Part shown: positions 7,242 through 16,280 of the stretch, piece by piece
How positions within the stretch are numbered: position 1 is the stretch's first letter
Layout: the number at the start of each line of letters is the position of its first letter
Notes under the pieces: generated by a model
Seen by the model: only the letters and a program-made list of their open reading frames with translations
Databases searched by the model: none
Told to the model about the DNA's origin: nothing
Program-made: the position numbers and the translations under genes
Source of the DNA: an uncultured Massilia sp.
GTDB lineage: Bacteria > Pseudomonadota > Gammaproteobacteria > Burkholderiales > Burkholderiaceae
Length of the DNA: 64,000 bases
NCBI GenBank assembly: GCA_946481275.1
Contig: CAMLMV010000025.1
Coordinates: forward strand, 1-64,000
Direction: 5' to 3'

Positions 7242-9437
7242 ATGGAAATCAAGGTCAACTTTCTCGACAAGCTGCGTCTGGAAGCCAAGTTCGATGACTT
7301 CACGGTCATCGCCGATCAGCCTATCCGCTACAAGGGCGACGGCTCGGCGCCGGGCCCGTTCGACTATTTTCTGGCCTCGTCGGCCTTGTGCGCGGCGTAC
7401 TTCGTGAAGTTGTACTGCAATACCCGCGATATCCCTACCGAAAATATTCGCCTGTCGCAGAATAATATCGTCGATCCGGAGAATCGTTACCGGCAGATCT
7501 TCAAGATCCAGGTCGAGCTGCCGCCGGATATTTCGGAAAAGGACCGCCAGGGGATCCTGCGTTCGATCGACCGCTGTACCGTGAAAAAAGTGGTGCAGAC
7601 CGGGCCCGAGTTCGTGATCGAAGAGGTCGAGAACCTGGATGCCGACGCGCAGGCATTGCTGACGCTGCAGCCCGCCGCCGACGCGGCCACCTATATTCCC
7701 GGCAAGGACCTGCCGCTGGAACAGACCATCGCCAATATGTCGGGGCTGCTGGCGGGCCTCGGCATCAAGATCGAAATCGCGTCATGGCGCAATATCGTGC
7801 CGAACGTGTGGTCGCTGCATATCCGCGACGCCCACTCGCCGATGTGTTTCACCAACGGGAAGGGCGCGACCAAGGAAAGCGCGCTGGCGTCCGCGCTGGG
7901 CGAGTATATCGAACGCATCAGCAACAACCATTTCTATGCCGGCAGCTACTGGGGCGAGGAGATCGCCAACGCGGCCTTCGTCCATTATCCGGACGAGCGC
8001 TGGTTCCAGCCCGGTCCCGACGATGCGCTGCCGGACGAGATCCTCGATGCGTACTGCCGCGCCATCTACGATCCGGAAGGCGAATTGCGCGGCTCGCACC
8101 TGGTCGACACGAACTCGGGGAATGTGGAGCGCGGCATCGTGTCGCTGCCGTACGTGCGTCAGTCGGATGGCGAGACTGTCTATTTCCCGTCCAACCTGAT
8201 CGAGAACCTCTACGCCAGCAATGGCATGAGCGCCGGTAATACGCTGGCCGAAGCGCAGGTGCAATGCCTGTCCGAGATTTTCGAGCGGGCCGTGAAACGC
8301 GAGATCCTCGAAGGCGAGATCGCGCTGCCCGATGTGCCGCAGGAGGTGCTGGCGAAATACCCCGGCATCGTGGCCGGCATCCAGGAACTGGAAGCGCAGG
8401 GCTTTCCGGTGCTGGTCAAGGATGCGTCGCTGGGCGGCGCCTATCCCGTCATGTGCGTGACCCTGATGAATCCGCGCACCGGCGGCGTCTTCGCGTCGTT
8501 CGGCGCGCATCCGAGCTTCGAGGTGGCGCTGGAACGGAGCCTGACGGAACTGCTGCAGGGCCGCAGTTTCGAAGGACTGAACGATCTGCCGCAGCCGACC
8601 TTCGCCAGCGAAGCCGTCACTGAGCCGTACAATTTCGTCGAGCACTTCATCGATTCCAGCGGCGTGGTGTCGTGGCGCTTCTTCAGCGCCAGGGCGGACC
8701 ACGATTTCGTCGAATGGGATTTCACGGCGCAGGGCGAGGATGCCAATGCCGAGGAAGCCGCGACCCTGCTCGGGATTCTCGAGGACATGGGCAAGGAAGT
8801 GTACATGGCCGTGTACGACGAGCTGGGCGCCACGGCGTGCCGGATCCTGGTGCCCGGTTACTCGGAAGTCTATCCGGTCGAAGACCTGGTCTGGGACAAC
8901 ACGAACAAGTCACTGCTGTTCCGCGAAGACATCCTGAACCTGCACCGCCTGGACGACGACGCCCTGGCGGCGCTGCTGGATCGTCTGGAAAACAATGAGC
9001 TGGACGAGTATTCCGACATCGCCACCCTGATCGGCATCGAGTTCGACGAGAACACGGAATGGGGCCAGTTGACGGTCCTCGAGCTGAAGCTGCTGATCCA
9101 TCTCGCCTTGCAGCAGTTCGAGGAAGCGCACGAACTGGTGGGCGCGTTCCTGCAATACAACGACAACACCGTCGAGCGGCGCCTGTTCTACCAGGCGATG
9201 AACGTGGTGCTGGAAGTGGTGCTGGACGACGAGCTGGAACTGGACGACTACGTGACCAATTTCCGCCGGATGTATGGCAATGCGCGCATGGACGCGGTGC
9301 TGGGTTCGGTCGACGGCACCGTGCGCTTCCACGGCTTGACGCCGACGAGCATGAAGCTGGAAGGGCTCGACCGCCATCATCGCCTGATGGACAGTTACAG
9401 GAAGCTGCATGCGGCACGGGCCACACGCCGGATGTGA
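7242..9437 (+). CDS. ycaO: OsmC-like/YcaO domain fusion protein
   Basis: This is a 731-residue cytoplasmic protein. Residues 1-145 form an OsmC-like domain (FDYFLASSALCAAYFVKLYC with the redox-type Cys). Residues 165-600 form a YcaO ATP-dependent cyclodehydratase-type domain, with the ATP-site glutamates in SALASALGEYIERISNN and TLAEAQVQCLSEIFERA. The last 130 residues are a helical C-terminal domain as in E. coli YcaO. E. coli YcaO is linked to RimO-dependent beta-methylthiolation of ribosomal protein S12, and the fused OsmC form is a common relative. No short precursor peptide lies nearby, so a role in RiPP biosynthesis is unlikely. The gene stands alone, ending in a terminator. Confidence 0.9.
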   Translation: MEIKVNFLDKLRLEAKFDDFTVIADQPIRYKGDGSAPGPFDYFLASSALCAAYFVKLYCNTRDIPTENIRLSQNNIVDPENRYRQIFKIQVELPPDISEKDRQGILRSIDRCTVKKVVQTGPEFVIEEVENLDADAQALLTLQPAADAATYIPGKDLPLEQTIANMSGLLAGLGIKIEIASWRNIVPNVWSLHIRDAHSPMCFTNGKGATKESALASALGEYIERISNNHFYAGSYWGEEIANAAFVHYPDERWFQPGPDDALPDEILDAYCRAIYDPEGELRGSHLVDTNSGNVERGIVSLPYVRQSDGETVYFPSNLIENLYASNGMSAGNTLAEAQVQCLSEIFERAVKREILEGEIALPDVPQEVLAKYPGIVAGIQELEAQGFPVLVKDASLGGAYPVMCVTLMNPRTGGVFASFGAHPSFEVALERSLTELLQGRSFEGLNDLPQPTFASEAVTEPYNFVEHFIDSSGVVSWRFFSARADHDFVEWDFTAQGEDANAEEAATLLGILEDMGKEVYMAVYDELGATACRILVPGYSEVYPVEDLVWDNTNKSLLFREDILNLHRLDDDALAALLDRLENNELDEYSDIATLIGIEFDENTEWGQLTVLELKLLIHLALQQFEEAHELVGAFLQYNDNTVERRLFYQAMNVVLEVVLDDELELDDYVTNFRRMYGNARMDAVLGSVDGTVRFHGLTPTSMKLEGLDRHHRLMDSYRKLHAARATRRM

Positions 9438-9469
9438 CGCTGCTCAACCCAGGCTGTCGACATGACAGG

Positions 9470-9494
9470 AGCCCCTGATTCAGGGGCTTTTTTT
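9470..9494 (+). terminator. Rho-independent terminator after the OsmC-YcaO gene
   Basis: AGCCCCTG (9470-9477) pairs with CAGGGGCT (9481-9488) around ATT, followed by a seven-base T run. Confidence 0.92.
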
Positions 9495-9687
9495 ATTGCC
9501 CGGCCGACTACCAATAGTTACTTCTTCATTCAGTCGCGGCACGCGTGCGACACATAAAACTTACCCCATGAGCAAGATCAAACGGCTACACGCCGCTTCT
9601 GATCCTCTGCGCATTTCGCTGGCTTCTTCCGCCTTCCCTCAATTTCTGCCAAAACACGGCAAAAATCGGGAAAAATCCGCCTCACGA

Positions 9688-9729
9688 AACAACAATAGTT
9701 GTTGACGCTTCCGAAAAATATACTATAAG
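9688..9729 (+). promoter_or_regulatory. Promoter and dyad operator of the halogenase/P450 operon
   Basis: TTGACG (9702-9707), 16 nt and TATAAG (9724-9729) make a near-consensus sigma70 promoter about 85 nt before the first ATG (9815). The -35 box is overlapped by the dyad AACAAC-N4-GTTGTT (9688-9703). AACAACAA recurs directly before the start codon of the BoxR-like gene (16281-16290, minus strand), suggesting a shared operator. The rest of 9495-9687 shows no gene. Confidence 0.6.
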
Positions 9730-9814
9730 CTGTTTTCGAACCAGCAATGTTTGACAAAAGACAGTTCTTTCCGACTTGACAGGTGATGGGTACTTAACGC
9801 GAAGGAGTGAGACG

Positions 9815-10969
9815 ATGGTTACAATTGTACGTAGGCACGACATACCAGAAGTTCATCATGTGGTTGTCGATGGCAGGCAACACAATCTGGGCGTACTGAA
9901 GGATTTCCGCTGGCATTCCGGGCTCGCGGATTTCATTCCCGGCGACGCCAAGCTGTCGCTCAGCTGGGTTCATCTCGAACCCGGCCAGGTGCTCGATCCC
10001 CATGTCCATCCGGTCGGTTCGATGATCCTGGTGTGCCAGGGCGAAGTGGACACCTTGGGCGATCTGGAGCAGCACATGTCGGCAGGCGACGCGCTGCTGG
10101 TGCCGCCCGGGGACCGCCATGGCTTCCGCGGCGCCGGCCCCAACGGCTTCTGGGGCCTGTCGGTGCAATTCGAGTCGAGTGCCCTGTACAACGACATGGC
10201 CAAGCCGCAGGTGCGTTTCGAGGCCGGCGTGCGCGCCATGGCCGACGCGCAGTCCGCCGCGCCCGCCTGGTTGATCGAGCTGCTGGACCGTAACGACGGC
10301 TATCTGGAGCGTTTCTCCGCCAACCCCCTGTTCGCGATGGCCCGCCAGGGCCGGCTGGAGGACGAAGAGACGCGCTCGCAGTTCCTCGATCATTTCCAGG
10401 TCTGGTCCGACGCGTTCCAGAGAATGCTGTTCGCGCGGGTGACGTATAGCGACGACGCCGTCTTCCGCGGGGTGGCGACAGAACACCTGGAAGAGGAATT
10501 CGGCCACAACACGGCCCTGTCCAGGGGCCGCGCGCCGGGTACCGCACGCGCGGCCAGCGATCCGATCCTGGACGCGACCTGCGAGTGGTTCGTCGCCAAG
10601 ATGCTGTCGCTGGACAATAACGAACGGACCGTTCTGGTCCACCTCGTCGTCGAAGCCTCGGCGGCGGTCTTCTACGCGTACATGGGGCCGGCGATGAGCG
10701 GCGCCAGTGCCTCGAAATCCCATTTCGACATGCATGCCGGCGAGATCGACCACGAGCACGTCGATCTGGGCGTCGACGTCCTGCGCACGAGCAGCGTGCG
10801 CGACGCCGAGTCGCTGTTCGACATCCAGCGGCGCGGCTGGGACATGCTCAATTCCATGTTCGGCCGTATCGCCGAGATCCTGGAAGAACGGCGCCAGTTG
10901 TCCGATTTGTCGCGGCAGGTCGCCGGCAAGGAGCGTGCGCGCAGCCACGCCGTCGCCAGCGAGGCATGA
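9815..10969 (+). CDS. Cupin / haem-oxygenase-like diiron protein fusion
   Basis: This is a 384-residue protein with two parts. Residues about 25-125 form a cupin beta-barrel with candidate metal ligands His63, His65 and His102 (DPHVHP, PPGDRH). Residues 160-360 are all-helical and resemble the iron-containing haem-oxygenase-like family (PqqC/CADD/SznF type diiron oxidases). The possible diiron ligands are the acidic cluster HLEEEFGH (E226-H231), E280, and H307, D312, H315 in FDMHAGEIDHEH. Such enzymes cleave or hydroxylate small amines or fatty acids using O2. The start at 9815 follows GAAGGAG; the upstream in-frame extension lacks one. It is the first gene of an operon with a halogenase-like protein and a P450. 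The function is inferred, not known. Confidence 0.65.
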   Translation: MVTIVRRHDIPEVHHVVVDGRQHNLGVLKDFRWHSGLADFIPGDAKLSLSWVHLEPGQVLDPHVHPVGSMILVCQGEVDTLGDLEQHMSAGDALLVPPGDRHGFRGAGPNGFWGLSVQFESSALYNDMAKPQVRFEAGVRAMADAQSAAPAWLIELLDRNDGYLERFSANPLFAMARQGRLEDEETRSQFLDHFQVWSDAFQRMLFARVTYSDDAVFRGVATEHLEEEFGHNTALSRGRAPGTARAASDPILDATCEWFVAKMLSLDNNERTVLVHLVVEASAAVFYAYMGPAMSGASASKSHFDMHAGEIDHEHVDLGVDVLRTSSVRDAESLFDIQRRGWDMLNSMFGRIAEILEERRQLSDLSRQVAGKERARSHAVASEA

Positions 10970-11052
10970 GGCCGCGCGTACGCGCAGCCAGGCTGCTCCG
11001 GTGTGTCCGGAGCCATCGTAAGTAAGACCATCCATAGATTAAGGAGACAGCA

Positions 11053-12561
11053 ATGAATGAAGAAAACTTCGACGTGATCGTGATCGGTGGCGGCCCCGGC
11101 GGATCCTCGGCGGCCACGTTCGTCGCGATGCAGGGGCACCGTGTCCTGCTGCTCGAGCGCGAAACCTTCCCGCGCCACCAGATCGGGGAATCGCTGCTGC
11201 CGGTGACTATCCACGGCATCTGCAAGATGCTCGGCGTCGAGGAAGAGATCCATGCCGCGGGCTTCATGCGCAAGCGCGGCGGCACGTTGCGCTGGGGGAA
11301 AAACAAGGAACCCTGGACCTTCGACTTCGACGACATCTGGATGCTGTCGGCCCACGGTTCGGGCTTCGCCTACCAGGTCGAGCGCGACCGCTTCGACCAC
11401 ATCCTGCTCAATAATGCGCGCAAGAAGGGCGTGGAGGTGCGCGAGCAGTCGCGGGTCGTCGACACCATTCGCGACGCCACCGGCCGCATCACCGGCGTGA
11501 CCTACCGCGACGCGGACGGGAACGAACGGCGCGTCGCCTCCCGTTTCGTGATCGATGCGGGCGGCCACAGCAGCCAGCTGCACAAGCAGTGCGGCGAGCG
11601 GGTCTTCGCCAAGTACTTCCAGAACATCGCCCTGTATGCCTACTACGAGCACGGGGTGCGCCTGCCGGAGCCGAACCAGGGCAACATCCTGTGCGCCGCG
11701 TTCAAGGAAGGCTGGTTCTGGTACATCCCGCTGTCGCCCACGCTGACCAGTGTCGGCGCCGTCGTGTCGAAGGCGCAGTACGGCGACACGCTGCGCCTGA
11801 ACCACGAGGAGGCGATGAACCGCTTTATCGACGCCTGCCCGCTGATCAAGGAATACCTGGCGCCCGCCAAGCGCGTGACGGAAGGGAAGTACGGCAAGTT
11901 CCGCACGCGCGCCGACTATTCCTACTGCAACACGCAGTTCTGGACGCCCGGCCTGCTGCTGGTGGGCGACGCGGCCTGCTTCATCGACCCGGTCTTTTCC
12001 TCGGGCGTGCACCTGGCCACCTATTCGGCGCTGCTGGCGGCACGGACGGTCAACAGCCTGCTGGCGGGCGAACTCGACGAAACCCGCTGCATGGAGGAGT
12101 TCGAGCAGCGCTATCGCCAGGAATATGCGGCGTTCTACGACTTCCTGATCGGCTTCTACGACATGGAGCAGGACGAGGACTCCTACTTCTGGGGCGCCCA
12201 GCGCGTGCTCGGCACGGACGAGAAGGCGGAAAGCGCGTTCGTACGGCTGGTCGCCGGCGGCGCGACCACCTCCGACGACTTCCTGCACATGCGCGGCGAA
12301 AAGCGCGACTTCTTCCGCGACTACGTGGCGTCGCGCACCAATCGCGAGAAGCCGGAAGACTTCTTCGCCCGCTATGCCGACAAGTCGTTCGACGGCAAGG
12401 GGATGATCCAGAAGTTCCGCCAGGCGCGCGAGCAGATCGTGGCGCAGGCGACCCATGGCACGGGGCGCAAGGCCGAGGCGGTGCTGTACGATGGCGGGCT
12501 GGTGCCGTCCCGGGATGGCTTCCACTGGACCGAACCCGAAGCCGAAGCGCAGCCGGCCTGA
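11053..12561 (+). CDS. Flavin-dependent halogenase-like monooxygenase
   Basis: This is a 502-residue FAD protein. The FAD-binding GGGPGG lies at residues 12-17 and a GDA box at 305-307. It carries both diagnostic halogenase motifs: WxWxIP at 221-226 (WFWYIP) and FxxPxxSxG at 310-318 (FIDPVFSSG). Lys74 in FMRKRGGTLRWG is a candidate for the active-site lysine that binds HOX. It is closest in style to the CmlS/PltM-like variant group rather than free-tryptophan halogenases. The preceding AAGGAGACAG gives a clear start. A flavin reductase is needed but none is adjacent. The neighbours (diiron fusion, P450) suggest tailoring of an aromatic or lipid-like substrate; the substrate is unknown. Confidence 0.8.
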   Translation: MNEENFDVIVIGGGPGGSSAATFVAMQGHRVLLLERETFPRHQIGESLLPVTIHGICKMLGVEEEIHAAGFMRKRGGTLRWGKNKEPWTFDFDDIWMLSAHGSGFAYQVERDRFDHILLNNARKKGVEVREQSRVVDTIRDATGRITGVTYRDADGNERRVASRFVIDAGGHSSQLHKQCGERVFAKYFQNIALYAYYEHGVRLPEPNQGNILCAAFKEGWFWYIPLSPTLTSVGAVVSKAQYGDTLRLNHEEAMNRFIDACPLIKEYLAPAKRVTEGKYGKFRTRADYSYCNTQFWTPGLLLVGDAACFIDPVFSSGVHLATYSALLAARTVNSLLAGELDETRCMEEFEQRYRQEYAAFYDFLIGFYDMEQDEDSYFWGAQRVLGTDEKAESAFVRLVAGGATTSDDFLHMRGEKRDFFRDYVASRTNREKPEDFFARYADKSFDGKGMIQKFRQAREQIVAQATHGTGRKAEAVLYDGGLVPSRDGFHWTEPEAEAQPA

Positions 12562-12632
12562 CCGCCACGATGGTGCCGCCGCACCCGCGACGGGGCGCGG
12601 CGGCCCATGGACAACCCGATTGGAGTTCGACG

Positions 12633-13862
12633 ATGACCCTGATCCACGAGATTGAGAAGCCGGCCAGCCTGCATCCCTGGTCCGCCGACACGGTGCACGA
12701 TCCCTACGCGGTATTCGCCTGGCTGCGCGAGCATGCGCCGGTGCATTGGGACGAGCAGCTGCGCGCCTTCCTGGTGACGCGCCACGAGGACGTGTTCCGG
12801 CTGCTGCGCGACCGCCGCCTGTCGCACGACCGGCTCGACGTGCAGCTGGCCCGCCACACGCCCGAGATCCGCGCGGCCATGCGGCCCCTGACCGAGCACC
12901 TGCGCAACTGGACCCTGCTGATGGACCCGCCGCGCCATACGCGCCTGCGCGGCCTGTTTTCCAAGGCGTTCACGCCGCGCCTGGTCGAGGGAATGCGCAC
13001 CCACGTGCAGGACGTGGTGGACCGGTTGCTGGCGCCCTTGCTGGCGCAGGGCAGGATGGAACTGATCCATGATTTCGCCTACCTGCTGCCGGTCACAGTG
13101 ATCGCGGAGCTGATCGGCGCGGGCAAGGAGAACCTGGACGATTTCAAGCGCTGGTCGCACGCGATCGCCACCTGCCTGGCGACCAATTTCCGCGACCTCG
13201 GCATCATCGCCGAGGCCCAGGTCGCGGTCGGCGAGTTGACGGTCTTTTTCTCGGCGCTGATCGCCGAACGGCGCCGCCAGCCGCGCGACGACATCATCAG
13301 CGCGCTGGTGGCGGCCGAGGTCGACGGCGAGGTGCTGTCGGAGGAGGAGCTCGTGGCGACGTGCGCGCTGCTGCTGATTCCCGGCCACCACACGACGATG
13401 AACGCCATCGGCAACGGCATGCTGACGCTGTTGCGCCATCCGGACGCGCTGGCCGCCTTGCGCGCCGAGCCGGCCATGCTGAACGGCGCCATCGAGGAGT
13501 TGCTGCGGTTCGACTCGCCCGTGCAAGCCTTGCCGCGCCGCCTGCTCGAACCCGTCGAGATCGCGGGGCGGACGGTCGATGCGGGCCAGATCGTATTCCT
13601 CGTGTTCGCGTCGGCCAACCACGATCCCGCCCGCTTCGACGCGCCCGATCGCCTGCGGCTCACGCGCGGCAACAACCAGCACCTGTCCTTCGGCGGCGGC
13701 GGGCATGCCTGCATCGGGGCGCCGCTGGCGCGCCTGCAACTACAGATCGCCTTCAAGGCGCTGGTGGAACGCTTGCCGCAACTGCGGCTGGCCGGCACGC
13801 CGATCGAATGGCAGCCGGGCACCTCGTTGCGCGGCCTGAAGCGTCTCGACCTCAGCTTCTGA
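12633..13862 (+). CDS. Cytochrome P450
   Basis: This is a 409-residue soluble bacterial P450. The haem-binding motif FGGGGHACIG contains the axial Cys360. The ExxR motif is EELLR, and the I-helix oxygen-binding segment is PGHHTT, where most family members have AGxDT/ET. The second acidic residue is replaced by His, so proton delivery may be unusual. The start at 12633 has TGGAG upstream; the longer open frame to 11589 is a shadow of the halogenase gene. No ferredoxin or reductase gene lies in the operon. It probably hydroxylates the same substrate handled by its two upstream neighbours. Confidence 0.9.
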   Translation: MTLIHEIEKPASLHPWSADTVHDPYAVFAWLREHAPVHWDEQLRAFLVTRHEDVFRLLRDRRLSHDRLDVQLARHTPEIRAAMRPLTEHLRNWTLLMDPPRHTRLRGLFSKAFTPRLVEGMRTHVQDVVDRLLAPLLAQGRMELIHDFAYLLPVTVIAELIGAGKENLDDFKRWSHAIATCLATNFRDLGIIAEAQVAVGELTVFFSALIAERRRQPRDDIISALVAAEVDGEVLSEEELVATCALLLIPGHHTTMNAIGNGMLTLLRHPDALAALRAEPAMLNGAIEELLRFDSPVQALPRRLLEPVEIAGRTVDAGQIVFLVFASANHDPARFDAPDRLRLTRGNNQHLSFGGGGHACIGAPLARLQLQIAFKALVERLPQLRLAGTPIEWQPGTSLRGLKRLDLSF

Positions 13863-13926
13863 CCGTGCCCGCGGGGCCGGGCGGCCCCGTCCGCGATTCG
13901 CATCACACCTTTTCGAAAGGCGTTTC

Positions 13927-15339
13927 ATGCGCAAGAATCTCTATCGATACGCGAGCATCGTCCTGGCGTTCGGCGCCGCGCTGGCCCTGCTGTTCCAGCT
14001 CGCGCCCAACCGGGTCGGGCAGGACGCGGGCCGCGCCTTGCTGGCGCAACCGGCCGCGCCGGCCGGCGACCCGGTGCTGGCATTCCTGCACCACCTGCAT
14101 GCGCCGCTCGGTGCCCTGTTGCTGCAGATCGTCGTGATCGTGATCGCCAGCAAGCTGATCGGCAAGCTGTTCACCCTGGCGCACCAGCCGCGCGTGGTGG
14201 GCGAAATGTTCGCCGGCATCCTGCTCGGGCCGTCGCTGTTCGGCTGGCTGCAGCCCGACCTGCAGGCGAGCATATTCGGCGCCGCGTCGCTCGCCTCGCT
14301 GAACGCCCTGAGCCAGGTCGGCGTGATCGTATTCATGTTCTGCGTCGGCGCCGAAGTCGACACGCACGCACTGAAGAAGCGGGCGCACGTGGCGATCGTC
14401 GTCAGCCACGTCAGCATCTTCGTCCCCTTCCTGCTGGGCGTCGGGCTGGCGATCGTCCTGTATCCGGCCTATACGATGGAGAGCGTCGACTTCCGGACCT
14501 TCGCGCTGTTCATGGGGATCGCCATGAGCATCACCGCGTTTCCCGTGCTGGCCAGCATCGTGCGCGAACGCGGCCTGGGCGCCTCGCTGCTGGGCAGCAC
14601 CGCGCTGGCCTGCGCCGCGATCGACGACATTACGGCGTGGTGCCTGCTCGCCGCCATCGTCGCGCTGGCCCGGGCGAGCGGCCTGGACGCCGCCGGCCTG
14701 ACCATCGTCCTGGCCTGCGCCTACATCGCCTTCATGCTGTATGTCGTCAAGCCCTGGCTGGACCGCCTGCGCTGCGACGACGAGGCCGGCGCCGGCCGCC
14801 TGATGGCGGGCGCCACCATGCTGCTGTTCCTGTCGGCGCTGGTGACGGAGCTCATCGGCATCCATGCGCTGTTCGGCGCTTTCCTGGCCGGCGTGACGGT
14901 GTCGAACAACCAGGTGATCCGGCGCTTCGTGCGCCAGCGCATCGAGCTGTTCTGCACCTCGTTGCTGCTGCCCCTGTTTTTCGCCTATACCGGACTGCGC
15001 ACCGAGATCGGCCTGCTGGGCGGTGCCGAGGGCTGGCTCACGTGCGCGGCGATCGTCGCGGTGGCGACCGCCGGCAAGCTGGGCGGCAGCGCGGCGGCGG
15101 CGCGCATCTCCGGCCTCGGCTGGCGCGACGCCTGCGCGATCGGCGCGCTGATGAATACCCGGGGCCTGATGGAACTGGTGGTGCTGAACATCGGCCTCGA
15201 CCTGGGCATCCTGTCGCCGCGCATTTTCGCCATGATGGTCGTCATGGCTCTGGCGACGACGTCGATGACCGGCCCGCTGCTGACGCTGATCGGCAGCCGG
15301 CGCGGCGCCGGTGCGGCACGGGCCACGCCGCTGGCCTGA
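13927..15339 (+). CDS. Cation/proton antiporter (CPA2/KefB-like)
   Basis: This is a 470-residue inner-membrane protein with about 12-13 hydrophobic segments and the Na+/H+ exchanger fold of the CPA2 family. GEMFAGILLGPSLFGW is the typical early motif, CAAIDDITAW carries the conserved Asp pair of the ion site, and MNTRGLMELVVL is the late family motif. No RCK/TrkA-N nucleotide domain follows. It ends 20 nt from the convergent BoxR-like gene. In an operon with oxidative enzymes it may balance pH or potassium, or export an acidic product. Similar antiporters occur in some antibiotic clusters. Confidence 0.85.
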   Translation: MRKNLYRYASIVLAFGAALALLFQLAPNRVGQDAGRALLAQPAAPAGDPVLAFLHHLHAPLGALLLQIVVIVIASKLIGKLFTLAHQPRVVGEMFAGILLGPSLFGWLQPDLQASIFGAASLASLNALSQVGVIVFMFCVGAEVDTHALKKRAHVAIVVSHVSIFVPFLLGVGLAIVLYPAYTMESVDFRTFALFMGIAMSITAFPVLASIVRERGLGASLLGSTALACAAIDDITAWCLLAAIVALARASGLDAAGLTIVLACAYIAFMLYVVKPWLDRLRCDDEAGAGRLMAGATMLLFLSALVTELIGIHALFGAFLAGVTVSNNQVIRRFVRQRIELFCTSLLLPLFFAYTGLRTEIGLLGGAEGWLTCAAIVAVATAGKLGGSAAAARISGLGWRDACAIGALMNTRGLMELVVLNIGLDLGILSPRIFAMMVVMALATTSMTGPLLTLIGSRRGAGAARATPLA

Positions 15340-15358
15340 CGGCCTGGCGCGCCGGGAC

Positions 15359-16279
15359 CTAGGCCTGCGCGCCGGACGCCAGGTGGGCGAGGATCTCCTG
15401 CGCGACCTGTTCGACGTTCTTGTCGGACGTGATCACCTCCAGGTGGGCCAGCCGGTACAGCGCCTCGCGCGCTTCGAGGGTGTGCTGGATGTTTTCCATC
15501 GCATCCTGCCTGAGCTGCTGGCTGGCGATGCGCACGTCGTGCTGGGCCATCACCCGTTCGAAGTGTTCTTCCGGCCTGGCCTTGAGCCAGATGTTGTAGA
15601 ACGAATGCTGCAGCATGCCGTAGGTGGCCGGTTCGGCCACGATGCCGCCGCCGGTCGCCAGCACCACTTCCGGGTAGGTCACGATGATGCGTTCCAGGCA
15701 GCGCCGCTCCAGCTTGCGGTAGCCGGCCTGGCCGTAGATCCAGAAGATTTCCTTCAGGCTGATGCCGGCTTCCCGCTCGATCTCGCGGTTCAGTTCCACG
15801 AACGGCACTTTCAGGCCGGCCGCGACCAGCGGGCCCAGCGTCGACTTGCCGGCGCCGCGCAAGCCGACCAGCGCGAGCTTGCGGGGCGGCGTGCCGGTCT
15901 TGCGGCCGGACAGGCGCTCGCTGAGCAACTGGCGGATTTCCGCCAGTTGTTCGGCCGGTTGGCGCTTGAGCAATTCCACCAGCAGCACATAGTCGGTGCC
16001 GTAGCGTTCGTTGTCGACCAGGAGGTTTTCAATCGGCAGGTTGAGCGCCGCCGCCAGGCGGTACAGCACCGCGATCGAGATATTGCCGTCGCCTTTTTCC
16101 ACGCGCGACAGGTAGGGCAGCGAGATGCCCGATTCCGCCGCCAGCTGCTTGATGGTCATCGCGCGCGCGGCGCGCGCCGAACGCACGCGCTGGCCGAGCT
16201 GCATGGACAGTTCCGCCGTGGCCGCCGCGGTGGAGTTCTCCTCCAGGGCGCCCAGGCTCTCCCCCTTGATGATAGCCAT
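15359..16279 (-). CDS. BoxR/BzdR-like regulator: XRE helix-turn-helix fused to shikimate-kinase-like domain
   Basis: This is a 306-residue regulator. Residues about 27-85 form an XRE-type HTH (MTIKQLAAESGISLPYLSRV). Residues about 133-300 form a shikimate-kinase-like domain with a P-loop GLRGAGKST and ATGGGIV. This architecture is that of BzdR and BoxR, repressors of benzoate degradation that release DNA on binding benzoyl-CoA. No benzoyl-CoA pathway gene is in the window. The nearest operon encodes the diiron/halogenase/P450 set, which ends convergently 20 nt away, so an aryl-CoA signal for that operon is a reasonable inference. Strong AT-rich promoter sequences and AACAACAA lie just upstream. 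Confidence 0.85.
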   Translation of the reverse strand: MAIIKGESLGALEENSTAAATAELSMQLGQRVRSARAARAMTIKQLAAESGISLPYLSRVEKGDGNISIAVLYRLAAALNLPIENLLVDNERYGTDYVLLVELLKRQPAEQLAEIRQLLSERLSGRKTGTPPRKLALVGLRGAGKSTLGPLVAAGLKVPFVELNREIEREAGISLKEIFWIYGQAGYRKLERRCLERIIVTYPEVVLATGGGIVAEPATYGMLQHSFYNIWLKARPEEHFERVMAQHDVRIASQQLRQDAMENIQHTLEAREALYRLAHLEVITSDKNVEQVAQEILAHLASGAQA

Positions 16280-16280
16280 A

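Noticed and set aside
7242..9437. YcaO gene as a RiPP (thiazole/oxazole peptide) biosynthetic locus
   Set aside because: It is the OsmC-fused E. coli-type YcaO, stands alone between a divergent transporter and a terminator, and no precursor peptide, dehydrogenase or E1-like partner is nearby.
9496..9705. Small plus-strand frame after the YcaO terminator
   Set aside because: It has no homology, lies inside the promoter region of the next operon, and its stop falls within the -35 box.
11589..12632. Apparent 348-residue N-terminal extension of the P450
   Set aside because: It lies out of frame over the halogenase gene and has no homology; the P450 has its own start and ribosome-binding site at 12633.
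15359..16279. Call as a shikimate kinase
   Set aside because: The N-terminal XRE helix-turn-helix and total length identify a BoxR/BzdR-type regulator rather than a biosynthetic kinase.
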